DNA of 64,000 nt, taken from Flavobacterium sp. Its GTDB lineage: Bacteria; Bacteroidota; Bacteroidia; Flavobacteriales; Flavobacteriaceae. This document shows positions 19,483 through 27,176 of this stretch, one piece after another (within the stretch, counting starts at the first letter, position 1; the number at the start of each line of letters is the position of its first letter). The stretch lies in contig JAIPAM010000001.1 in NCBI GenBank assembly GCA_021740105.1, positions 124,001-188,000 of the forward strand, read 5' to 3'. Made by a program: the position numbers and the translations under genes. The notes under the pieces were generated by a model. The model worked only from the letters and a program-made list of their open reading frames with translations, had not been told where the DNA came from and made no database searches.

Positions 19483-19701
19483 TGAAATAAAATTAATCGT
19501 AAAAGTACAAAAATTGAATAAAATATTTAAAAATAAATTCTCTTTTAATAAATAGGAGATGGAAAGTGGATAATTTGAAATTTTACAAAAACTATTTGAT
19601 AGAAATCTAAATTTAAGATGAAATTTGCAGATGAAATTTAAATATTACAATATCGATAAATAAGAGTACTAATTATTTTTAAAATAATCTTAATCAGGTA
19701 T

Positions 19702-19731
19702 TTGGATTTAAAATAAATAATTGTACTTTTG
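19702..19731 (+). promoter_or_regulatory. Promoter of rplM-rpsI
   Basis: TTG (19702-19704), a 19-base spacer and TACTTTTG (19724-19731) match both parts of the Bacteroidota promoter. Predicted start is near 19738. Confidence 0.75.
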
Positions 19732-19734
19732 CAA

Positions 19735-19750
19735 CCCCTTTTTATTGGGG
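19735..19750 (+). promoter_or_regulatory. 5'-terminal hairpin in the rplM leader
   Basis: CCCC, an eight-base AT loop and GGGG fall at or next to the predicted transcription start, about 27 bases before rplM. It could stabilise the mRNA or be part of an L13 autoregulatory site. Confidence 0.45.
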
Positions 19751-19776
19751 ATGGAATGTTTAATTAAAAATATATT

Positions 19777-20232
19777 ATGGACGCATTAAGCTACAAGACA
19801 CAATCAGCAAGCAAAGCCACCGTTACAAAGGAGTGGATCATTGTTGATGCCGATGGGCATAACTTAGGTCGTCTTGCTTCAAAAGTCGCAATGATTTTGA
19901 GAGGTAAGTACAAGCCAAGTTACACACCACACGTCGACTGCGGAGATAACGTTATTGTTATCAACTCAGAGAAAATTAACCTTACAGGTAACAAAATGGA
20001 TGACAAAACGTACATCCGTCACACTGGTTACCCTGGAGGACAAAGATCTTTAACTGCTAAAGTATTGCAATCAAAAAATCCTGCATTACTGGTAGAAAAA
20101 GCCGTAAAAGGTATGTTACCTAAAAATAAATTAGGAGCAGAACTTTTCAGAAATTTAAATGTTGTTGTTGGTTCAGAGCACAAACAAGGGGCTCAAAAAC
20201 CTAAAACTGTTAACCTAAACGATCTAAAATAA
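19777..20232 (+). CDS. rplM: 50S ribosomal protein L13
   Basis: 151 residues with L13 signatures: WIIVDADGHNLGRLASKVAMILRGKYKPSYTPH, then GDNVIVINSEKI and GMLPKNKLG. It binds 23S rRNA early in 50S assembly and pairs with S9 in a nearly universal operon. The stop and the rpsI start overlap (TAATG), indicating translational coupling. Confidence 0.98.
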   Translation: MDALSYKTQSASKATVTKEWIIVDADGHNLGRLASKVAMILRGKYKPSYTPHVDCGDNVIVINSEKINLTGNKMDDKTYIRHTGYPGGQRSLTAKVLQSKNPALLVEKAVKGMLPKNKLGAELFRNLNVVVGSEHKQGAQKPKTVNLNDLK

Positions 20233-20618
20233 TGGGAGTTATTCACAAAATAGGTAGAAGAAAAACCGCTGTTGCAAGAGTTTATGTTACAGAAGGAACA
20301 GGAGTTATCGTAGTAAACAAAAAACCGTTTGCAACTTATTTTCCAACAGCTACTTTACAATACAAAGTATTACAAGCAATGACATTAACTGACAATGCTA
20401 CTAATTATGATGTAAAAGTAAATGTTTACGGAGGTGGTTCAACTGGTCAAGCAGAAGCTGTGAGAATGGCAATTGCGAGAGCAATGTGTGAAGTAGGCGA
20501 AGGAAACAGAGCTGTATTGAAACCAGAAGGTTTATTAACTAGAGATCCAAGAATGGTTGAACGTAAAAAATTCGGTCAGAAGAAAGCTCGTAAGAGATTC
20601 CAATTCTCTAAACGTTAA
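20232..20618 (+). CDS. rpsI: 30S ribosomal protein S9
   Basis: 128 residues, with GRRKTAVARVYVTEGTG at the start and the basic C-terminal tail ending FSKR that reaches the P-site tRNA. It overlaps the rplM stop by one base. It is followed by a palindrome and then a 221-base gap to rpsB. Confidence 0.98.
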   Translation: MGVIHKIGRRKTAVARVYVTEGTGVIVVNKKPFATYFPTATLQYKVLQAMTLTDNATNYDVKVNVYGGGSTGQAEAVRMAIARAMCEVGEGNRAVLKPEGLLTRDPRMVERKKFGQKKARKRFQFSKR

Positions 20619-20623
20619 TATTC

Positions 20624-20644
20624 AATCTGAACTCGTTTCAGATT
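20624..20644. repeat. Solo palindrome of the GIY-YIG-associated repeat family
   Basis: The core CTGAACTCGTTTCAG (20627-20641) differs by one base from the core of the palindrome at 38758-38778. It can fold into a small hairpin just after the rpsI stop. The rest of the 221-base gap holds only small hairpins (for example CAAGC/GCTTG near 20741) and no TAnnTTTG promoter that I can see. Confidence 0.6.
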
Positions 20645-20839
20645 CTCTTATTGAGAAATTGATATTTATCAGAGTAAAAGATGCAGAAATAAATTCAGCA
20701 TAAAATTAAAAACAATGTTGTTGTTGTCAAGCAAAAGCTTGAAATTAGTTTAGCATCTAAATGAAGCCAACTGCAAATAGCTAATCGCTAACCGCTTATT
20801 GGACCATTGCTAATCAACAGAACGTAAACTAAACAAAAA

Positions 20840-21682
20840 ATGTCAAACAAAGTAGAAGTAAAAGAATTACTAGAAGCAGGTGTTCACTTTGGACACATGA
20901 CTAGAAAATGGGATCCAAATATGGCTCCATACATTTATATGGAACGTAATGGAATCCACATTATCAATCTATATAAAACGGCAGCAAAAATTGAAGAAGC
21001 AAATGATGCTTTGAAAAAAATCGCTGCATCAGGTAGAAAAATATTATTTGTAGCTACCAAAAAACAAGCAAAAGATATCGTTGCTGACAAAGCAAAAAAT
21101 GTAAACATGCCTTACATCACTGAAAGATGGCCAGGTGGAATGTTAACTAATTTCGTTACTATTCGTAAAGCTGTTAAAAAAATGGCTACTATCGATAAAA
21201 TGAAAAAAGACGGAACATTCATGACTCTTTCTAAAAAAGAGCGTTTACAAGTAGATCGTCTTCGTGCAAAATTAGAGAAAAACTTAGGTTCAATTTCTGA
21301 TATGTCTAGACTTCCTGCTGCATTATTTGTAGTAGATATTAAAGCAGAACACATCGCAATTAAAGAAGCTCATAAATTAAACATTCCAGTTTTTGCAATG
21401 GTGGATACCAATTCTGACCCAAGAGAGGTTGATTATGTAATCCCTGCAAATGATGATGCTTCAAAATCAATTGAGAAAATTCTAACTTTAGTAACTGCAG
21501 CAATCACAGACGGGTTGGCTAACAGAACTTCTGATAAAGAAGGAGACGCTGAAGCTCCAGTTGCTGAAGAAGCAGTTGCAGCAGTAGTGGCTACTGAAGT
21601 TGAAGTAGTAGCAGAAGTAACTGAAGAAGTGGTTGCTGAAGAAGCAGCTGCAACGGAAGAAACTCCAACAACTGAAGAATAA
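20840..21682 (+). CDS. rpsB: 30S ribosomal protein S2
   Basis: 280 residues. The S2 domain (GVHFGHMTRKWDPNMAPYI, LFVATKKQAKDIV, ITERWPGGMLTNF, FVVDIKAEHIAIKEA, IPVFAMVDTNSDP) is followed from about residue 232 by an acidic Ala/Glu/Val-rich tail of roughly 45 residues. Such acidic tails are seen in Bacteroidota S2. It joins the 30S late and anchors S1. It precedes tsf, as in most bacteria, but with a long palindrome in between. Confidence 0.98.
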   Translation: MSNKVEVKELLEAGVHFGHMTRKWDPNMAPYIYMERNGIHIINLYKTAAKIEEANDALKKIAASGRKILFVATKKQAKDIVADKAKNVNMPYITERWPGGMLTNFVTIRKAVKKMATIDKMKKDGTFMTLSKKERLQVDRLRAKLEKNLGSISDMSRLPAALFVVDIKAEHIAIKEAHKLNIPVFAMVDTNSDPREVDYVIPANDDASKSIEKILTLVTAAITDGLANRTSDKEGDAEAPVAEEAVAAVVATEVEVVAEVTEEVVAEEAAATEETPTTEE

Positions 21683-21690
21683 TAAAAATA

Positions 21691-21788
21691 AATTTAAAGA
21701 TTGAAAGATTTAAAGATAACTTAAAGTGTTGATTTCAAATTAACGCTACTTTTATCCTTAAATTTTTCGATCTTTTAATCTTTAAATT
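21691..21788 (+). repeat. Long imperfect palindrome between rpsB and tsf
   Basis: The left arm (21691-21719) begins AATTTAAAGATTGAAAGAT. The right arm (about 21753-21788) is its imperfect reverse complement, ending ATCTTTTAATCTTTAAATT. The transcript can form a long A/U-rich stem ending nine bases before the tsf ATG. Confidence 0.7.
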
Positions 21789-21796
21789 AAATAATT

Positions 21797-22621
21797 ATGG
21801 CAACAATTACCGCTGCAGACGTAAATAAATTAAGAACAATCACAGGTGCAGGAATGATGGACTGCAAAAAAGCATTAGTAGAAACTGATGGAGATTTTGA
21901 CTTAGCAATTGAAAACCTTCGTAAAAAAGGTCAAAAAGTTGCCGCGAACAGATCAGACAGAGAATCTACTGAAGGAGCTGCAATTGCGGTTGTAAACGCG
22001 GATAAAACTGCTGGTGTAGTGATCACATTAAATTGTGAAACAGATTTCGTAGGAATGAACGAAAGCTTCGTAAAAATGGCTTTTGAAATGGCTAACTTGG
22101 CTTTGAATTTCAATTCAAAAGAAGAGTTTTTAGCTGCTGATTTTAATGGTATTACTGTTGCTGAAAAATTAATTGAGCAAACAGGAGTTATCGGAGAAAA
22201 ATTAGAAATCAGAACTTTCGAAAAATTAGAAGGTGCTTTCATCGGGTCTTACATCCACTCTGGAAACAAAATTGCTACTATTGTAGCTTTATCTGCTAAC
22301 ATTGATGGCGCTGAAGAAGCAGCAAGAAATGTAGCAATGCAAGCGGCAGCAATGTCTCCAATTGCTTTAAATGAAGAAGGTGTTGATTCTGAAATCATCG
22401 CTAAAGAAATCGAAATTGCAAAAGATTTATTACGTCAAGAAGGAAAACCGGAAGCGATGTTAGAAAATATTGCAAAAGGTAAATTAGCTCGTTTCTTTAA
22501 AGACAATACTTTAGTAAACCAAGATTATATTAAAGATAGCAAAATGAGCGTTGGTGCTTATGTTCAATCTTTGGATAAAAACTTAACTGTTACTGGTTTC
22601 AAAAGAGCTTCTTTAGGATAG
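21797..22621 (+). CDS. tsf: Translation elongation factor Ts
   Basis: 274 residues. The UBA-like N-terminus (AADVNKLRTITGAGMMDCKKALVETDGD) with LRKKGQK is followed by the dimerisation core (NCETDFVGMNESF) and the C-terminal SKMSVGAYVQSL region. It exchanges GDP for GTP on EF-Tu. It follows rpsB as a likely operon. A strong terminator lies 50 bases after the stop. Confidence 0.98.
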   Translation: MATITAADVNKLRTITGAGMMDCKKALVETDGDFDLAIENLRKKGQKVAANRSDRESTEGAAIAVVNADKTAGVVITLNCETDFVGMNESFVKMAFEMANLALNFNSKEEFLAADFNGITVAEKLIEQTGVIGEKLEIRTFEKLEGAFIGSYIHSGNKIATIVALSANIDGAEEAARNVAMQAAAMSPIALNEEGVDSEIIAKEIEIAKDLLRQEGKPEAMLENIAKGKLARFFKDNTLVNQDYIKDSKMSVGAYVQSLDKNLTVTGFKRASLG

Positions 22622-22670
22622 TTCATTTAAGATTTTTGAATTTAGATTTAAGAATTCTAATTCCATATAA

Positions 22671-22706
22671 ATTCCATTTCAAAACCAATTGAAATGGAAT
22701 TTTTTT
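22671..22706 (+). terminator. Terminator of the ribosomal/tsf operon
   Basis: ATTCCATTTC (22671-22680) pairs with GAAATGGAAT (22691-22700), followed by a T-run. The T-run runs into the -7 element of the next gene. Confidence 0.85.
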
Positions 22707-22713
22707 ATATTTG
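22706..22713 (+). promoter_or_regulatory. -7 element TATATTTG of tag, overlapping the tsf terminator
   Basis: The exact TAnnTTTG match is 21 bases before the ATG at 22735. The TTG at 22711 is part of this element and so is unlikely to be the start codon. Confidence 0.5.
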
Positions 22714-22734
22714 AAATCATCAAAACAAATAAAC

Positions 22735-23295
22735 ATGGAAGAAAAAAAGAGATGTAATTGGTGTGTGGGTATTGATCTTTATGAAAAATACCACGATGAA
22801 GAATGGGGAGTTCCCGTTTATGACGACCAAATACTGTTTGAATTTCTACTATTAGAGTCCTTCCAGGCCGGATTAAGTTGGATTACCATCTTAAAAAAAA
22901 GAGAAAACTTCAGATTAGCATTTGATCACTTTGACTATTTAAAAATAGCATTATATCCTGAAAAGAAAATTCAAGAATTGATGCAAAATGCAGGAATCAT
23001 TCGAAATCAATTGAAAATTCGCGCTGCAGTTACCAACTCAAGTTCATTTATAAAAATACAAGAAGAATTTGGTAGCTTTAGTAATTACATTTGGGCTTTT
23101 ACTGATAATAAACCAATTGTAAACAACCCAAGCAGTTTAAAAGAAGTTCCGGCAACTTCAGCTATTTCTGATAAAATAAGTAAAGACTTAAAAAAAAGAG
23201 GGTTTAAATTTGTAGGTTCAACAGTAGTTTATGCTCACATGCAAGCTACCGGGATGGTAAATGATCATGTTGCTGATTGTTGGAAAAGAAATTAA
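22735..23295 (+). CDS. tag: DNA-3-methyladenine glycosylase I
   Basis: 186 residues from ATG 22735. It has the characteristic N-terminus (CNWCVG...YHDEEWGVPVYDD), LLESFQAGLSWITILKKRE, and the C-terminal YAHMQATGMVNDHVADCW. Cys near the N-terminus and the C-terminal His/His/Cys form the zinc site of Tag. The enzyme removes 3-methyladenine from alkylated DNA. Its last bases overlap the convergent aat gene by four bases. Confidence 0.96.
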   Translation: MEEKKRCNWCVGIDLYEKYHDEEWGVPVYDDQILFEFLLLESFQAGLSWITILKKRENFRLAFDHFDYLKIALYPEKKIQELMQNAGIIRNQLKIRAAVTNSSSFIKIQEEFGSFSNYIWAFTDNKPIVNNPSSLKEVPATSAISDKISKDLKKRGFKFVGSTVVYAHMQATGMVNDHVADCWKRN

Positions 23296-23933
23296 GATCC
23301 CGAATTTAAATACTTCATAAAATCATCCCGATCAATTTCTCTACAACCCAAACTAGCTAGATGCTCATTATAAACTTGACAATCTAATAATTTATAATCC
23401 TCGTTTTTCAACTGATTTGCTAAAGAAATAAAAGCTACTTTCGACGCATTGCTCACTTTTGAAAACATACTTTCTCCACAAAAAACACCGCCTAGATCAA
23501 TTCCATAAAGACCTCCCACTAATTCATTTTTCTGCCAAACCTCTACCGATTTAGCAATCCCCAATTCATTCAGTTTACAATAAGCTTCCCTCATTTCTTG
23601 GCTAATCCAAGTTCCACGTTGACCTTCTCTTTCAATCAAACTGCAATTTGAAATTACTTCACTGAAATTTTGATTGAAAGTAACTGTAAAAGTATTTCTA
23701 TTCAGTATATTTCTCATGCTCTTGGAAACCACTAATTCATCAAAATACAAAACCATTCTTAATTTTGGAGCCCACCAAAGTATCGGTTCTCCTGGATTAA
23801 ACCATGGAAAAATTCCACTCTTATAAGCGAGAAGTAATCTCTCCGAAGACAAATCACCACCAACAGCGAGTATACCCTCAAAAGAAGTCTCAGACACTGG
23901 AGGAAAATATAAAGCGTCGGAAATTAAATGCAT
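23292..23933 (-). CDS. aat: Leucyl/phenylalanyl-tRNA--protein transferase
   Basis: 213 residues, with the family motifs FPPVSETSFEGILAVGGDLS, YKSGIFPWFNPGEPILWWAPKLRMVL, GTWISQEMREAYCKLNELGIAKSVEVW and GLYGIDLGGVFCGESMFS. It adds Leu or Phe to N-terminal Arg/Lys, making N-end-rule substrates for ClpAP. It is convergent with tag and divergent from the PAP2 gene. The 82-base gap holds a weak plus-strand -7 (TATCTTTA). Confidence 0.96.
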   Translation of the reverse strand: MHLISDALYFPPVSETSFEGILAVGGDLSSERLLLAYKSGIFPWFNPGEPILWWAPKLRMVLYFDELVVSKSMRNILNRNTFTVTFNQNFSEVISNCSLIEREGQRGTWISQEMREAYCKLNELGIAKSVEVWQKNELVGGLYGIDLGGVFCGESMFSKVSNASKVAFISLANQLKNEDYKLLDCQVYNEHLASLGCREIDRDDFMKYLNSGS

Positions 23934-24015
23934 TTAGTTTAGAAAAAGAGCTGAATTTATTTTTATTGATTTAAAATAAACAAAATTAACAATATCTTTA
24001 TCAAAAAAAATTTAA

Positions 24016-24987
24016 ATGAGAAAATTAGTAATTCTATTCTACTTTTTATTTACTAGTTCTGTTGTTTTATCTCAAATAAAAGACAGTCTCCCTAATGCAT
24101 CTAAATTTCAAAATTATGCCACTAAAAGCGGAGAAATTTATACATATAAAAAACCTCGTTTCATTGAAATGATTACCAATATTCCAAGAAATGTTTACGG
24201 AACGGTCAATGATTTTGGCTATAAGGAGAATTTAATAGCTTTAGGTGGAGCAACTATTATGACCGTTGCCATAATACCTGAAGATCAAGAATTGCTTAAT
24301 CAATCCAGAATCTTCGGGGAACGGATAGGACTTAAAGACTTTGCAAAATATAATGATTTTGGCCCCCTTAGAAATATACCATCCGACTTAACATCGGCAA
24401 TATATTTAATTGGGAATGGAACTACACCCTTATTGATGAGTATGGGATTCGCAACATTTGGATTAATAAAAAAAGATTATCGTGCTCTAAATACTTCTAC
24501 TGGATTAGTTGAAAGTTTATTGGTTTGCGGTGTTTTTAGTCAAACTATAAAAAGAATTTCAGGCAGACAAAGTCCAGCACCAGCGATTATTGACGGAAAT
24601 CCGGGTGGGGATTGGAATCCTTTTCCGAGCTTTAGTGCCTATGGAAAAAACACCCCAAATTATGACGCCATGCCATCTGGACATGTGATGACTGCAACAG
24701 CGGCTTTAAATGTAATACTATCAAATTACCCCGATAAAAAGTGGATAAAGCCACTAGGCTATAGTCTGATTGGGCTATTAGGATTTGAGATGGTCCAAGC
24801 GAATGTTCACTGGTATTCCGATTACCCAATTGCATTAGTAATGGGTTATATAATTGGAAAAAATGTTGCAAATAGTAAAATTAAAAAAACGAATTCAACC
24901 ATTGATGTTTCTAAAAAATTTACCTTTAATGTAAACGCCTCCAGAAGTTTTGGTTATAACTTTATCGGCACAAACATCACTTTTTAA
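24016..24987 (+). CDS. PAP2-family protein with altered phosphate-binding motifs
   Basis: 323 residues. The signal peptide (about 1-19) is followed by a mainly hydrophobic PAP2 domain. Motif 2 is intact (MPSGHVMTA) and motif 3 keeps HWYSD. However, the motif 1 Arg-Pro (Kx6RP) reads KRISGRQSP, and the motif 3 Arg six residues before His is Met. Both arginines normally bind phosphate. It might be inactive, altered in specificity, or use nearby residues. It is followed after nine bases by a second PAP2 gene with complete motifs, so the two probably form an operon, perhaps in lipid A or undecaprenyl-phosphate metabolism. Confidence 0.85.
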   Translation: MRKLVILFYFLFTSSVVLSQIKDSLPNASKFQNYATKSGEIYTYKKPRFIEMITNIPRNVYGTVNDFGYKENLIALGGATIMTVAIIPEDQELLNQSRIFGERIGLKDFAKYNDFGPLRNIPSDLTSAIYLIGNGTTPLLMSMGFATFGLIKKDYRALNTSTGLVESLLVCGVFSQTIKRISGRQSPAPAIIDGNPGGDWNPFPSFSAYGKNTPNYDAMPSGHVMTATAALNVILSNYPDKKWIKPLGYSLIGLLGFEMVQANVHWYSDYPIALVMGYIIGKNVANSKIKKTNSTIDVSKKFTFNVNASRSFGYNFIGTNITF

Positions 24988-24996
24988 TTTTACCCC

Positions 24997-25728
24997 ATGA
25001 AAAGTAAAATAATTATTGCGTTTACCTTGCTTCTTACTTTAAAGGGGAACGCACAACAAAAAGATTCCATCCCATTCCTAATTAAAGAGGATAAACTGAG
25101 CTTTAAGCAATTTGTATTTCCAGCTGTGTTAATTTCGGGAGGCTTATTAATGAAAAATACTCCTATGAATACAAATCTACAGAACGAATTTAGAAAAATT
25201 TTAGGAGAAGATTTTCATAATAAAGTTGATAACTATATACAATATGAAGCCCTATTACAAATATATGGAGGCCGCTATTTAGGATTGAAACCAAAAAATG
25301 ATGCACTGCGTCAAACGATTAATATTGTGGTTTCCAATGCAATTATGGGAGGAATTGTTACTTCAATGAAATTCTCATTTAAAGAATTACGCCCTGATGG
25401 AACCGATGAATTGAGTTTCCCTTCTGGCCATACAGCCACTGCTTTTACAAATGCCTCAATATTATTTTACGAGTATAAAGACGCCAATATTTGGTATGCT
25501 AGTAGCGGTTATTTATTTGCAGCAGCAACCGGTTTTTTAAGAATTGCGAACAATAAGCACTACACTTCTGATGTTTTAGCAGGGGCAGGCATTGGAACAG
25601 CGGTAGGACTTGCGGTTTCCTATTGGAGTCCGTTTAAATCGCTAACATTAGGAAAAAATAAAACCCATGCCTTAATTTATCCTCAAATAGGATACAATTA
25701 TGGCATAGGTTTATTACTTAAAAATTGA
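24997..25728 (+). CDS. PAP2-family phosphatase, exported
   Basis: 243 residues with a signal peptide (about 1-19, ending GNAQ). All three PAP2 motifs are present: motif 1 KFSFKELRP (Kx6RP), motif 2 FPSGHTATAF and motif 3 RIANNKHYTSD (Rx5Hx3D). It therefore looks like an active acid phosphatase facing the periplasm, with likely lipid-phosphate substrates. It lies nine bases after a paralogue with weakened motifs. Confidence 0.9.
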   Translation: MKSKIIIAFTLLLTLKGNAQQKDSIPFLIKEDKLSFKQFVFPAVLISGGLLMKNTPMNTNLQNEFRKILGEDFHNKVDNYIQYEALLQIYGGRYLGLKPKNDALRQTINIVVSNAIMGGIVTSMKFSFKELRPDGTDELSFPSGHTATAFTNASILFYEYKDANIWYASSGYLFAAATGFLRIANNKHYTSDVLAGAGIGTAVGLAVSYWSPFKSLTLGKNKTHALIYPQIGYNYGIGLLLKN

Positions 25729-25750
25729 TTTTATTTAATCAATTCTATTT

Positions 25751-26125
25751 TTAGAACGGCAAATCGTCGTGCTCTTCTTCTTTAAAATTTTCAGCTGGAG
25801 CAAATGTTTCAGTAGCTGGCATTGGAGCGGAAGGTGCAGGTGCAGCAGCCCCTAACTTTTCAACCCTCCATCCTTGAATAGCATTAAAATATTTAGTTAC
25901 TCCTTGAGGATCAACCCATTCGCGACCTCTTAAATTGATAGCTACTTTTACAGCATCTCCCACCTGATAGTTATTTAATAAATCACATTTGTCTTGAACG
26001 AATTCAACTAAAATATGTTGCGGATATTGCTCGTCAGTGGTAACCACTAATTCTCTTTTTAAGAAACTTCCGCTTCCTACATTTTTTGATTCCCCAAGCA
26101 TTTTAATTTTCCCTGTTACTTCCAT
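25751..26125 (-). CDS. DUF3127 protein, OB-fold-like
   Basis: 124 residues. The first 90 residues (MEVTGKIKMLGE...RELVVTTDEQYPQHILVEFVQDKCDLL...GDAVKVAINLRGREW) match the Bacteroidota DUF3127 family, which resembles single-stranded DNA-binding OB folds. A low-complexity Pro/Ala linker leads to an acidic tail ending EEHDDLPF, very like the SSB C-terminal tail (DDDIPF) that recruits repair proteins. A role in DNA metabolism is likely but unproven. It follows the flavin reductase gene on the same strand by 25 bases. Confidence 0.85.
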   Translation of the reverse strand: MEVTGKIKMLGESKNVGSGSFLKRELVVTTDEQYPQHILVEFVQDKCDLLNNYQVGDAVKVAINLRGREWVDPQGVTKYFNAIQGWRVEKLGAAAPAPSAPMPATETFAPAENFKEEEHDDLPF

Positions 26126-26150
26126 TTTACTTCTTTTATTTTATTATAAA

Positions 26151-27023
26151 TTATTTTGCTAATAATACTTTCCAAGCAGAATCAACCTCATTCTGATCCA
26201 AATATTCCTTTGCTTTTTTAAATTGTTTTAATTCATCGTCAGCACTCAAAACCCCTTTAACAGCAAAATTCTGCTTTACAAATATATTAATTTCTTCTGT
26301 TGTAGGCAACGCTTCAATATTTCCTAATTTTCCTAAATCATTACCATCAAAAATAGCACTTTCCTTAACAAAATTTGGAATTTGATCTACTCCAATTCCT
26401 AAAGTTGTTATTGGTTTAGCTACTTCAAATAATCCTTGATTGGCTCTTGAATACCAATTTCCACCCATTCTTGAAACTAAATCAATTTTAACAGGATCGA
26501 TATTCCCATTTTCATCCAATACAGATTCGCTAATATGCATTTTTAGTATTTCACAAATAACCAAATTTCCGGCGCCACCTTGCGTTCCTAAACTAATAAT
26601 TTCATTCACTTTACATTCAAATTGAACTGGTGATTGAGCTACACGATAAGGTTTTACTGTTTCAGAAGGTATTGCAGTAAATCCAGCTTTAACAAATTCA
26701 TTCACTCCATCTGGATATTCAGAACTAGACAAAGAAGTTTGTTGAACAATATCAAAATTTACGACGTTAATAACTACTTCGCGAGTCGCTTCGGCATTGA
26801 TTAAAGTGTGTTTTATCGTATTGTCTCGAACCCTTCTAGCAGGAGAAAATATTAATATCGGGGGATTTGCACTAAAAATATTAAAAAAGCTAAACGGCGA
26901 TAAATTTGGAACTCCATTTTTATCGATAGTGCTAGCAAAAGCGATAGGTCGCGGACCAACAGCACTTTGTAAATAGCCCTGCAATTTAGCTGAAGAAATG
27001 TCTTTTGGATCAATACTTATCAT
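26151..27023 (-). CDS. Flavin reductase-like FMN-binding protein
   Basis: 290 residues from ATG 27023 (the in-frame TTG at 27041 is less likely). The split-barrel domain is clear: VGPRPIAFASTIDKNGVPNLSPFSFFNIFSANPPILIFSP, then RDNTIKHTLINAEATREVVINVV, and QSPVQFECKVNEII. The C-terminal 60 residues form an extra helical segment. Members reduce or bind flavin, or serve as reductase partners; the partner is unknown. It lies upstream of the DUF3127 gene and is divergent from the kinase. Confidence 0.88.
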   Translation of the reverse strand: MISIDPKDISSAKLQGYLQSAVGPRPIAFASTIDKNGVPNLSPFSFFNIFSANPPILIFSPARRVRDNTIKHTLINAEATREVVINVVNFDIVQQTSLSSSEYPDGVNEFVKAGFTAIPSETVKPYRVAQSPVQFECKVNEIISLGTQGGAGNLVICEILKMHISESVLDENGNIDPVKIDLVSRMGGNWYSRANQGLFEVAKPITTLGIGVDQIPNFVKESAIFDGNDLGKLGNIEALPTTEEINIFVKQNFAVKGVLSADDELKQFKKAKEYLDQNEVDSAWKVLLAK

Positions 27024-27176
27024 ATAAATCAATTTTAACAAATATAATAAATTGGTTTCAAAAACGCAGTAATTAAAATCCTAATATTGATTTTGAAATT
27101 ACAATTTACATTTCTATTACCCTAATCATATTATTTTATTATATTTATCGTTATTATGACTTTACAAAAGTAACTT

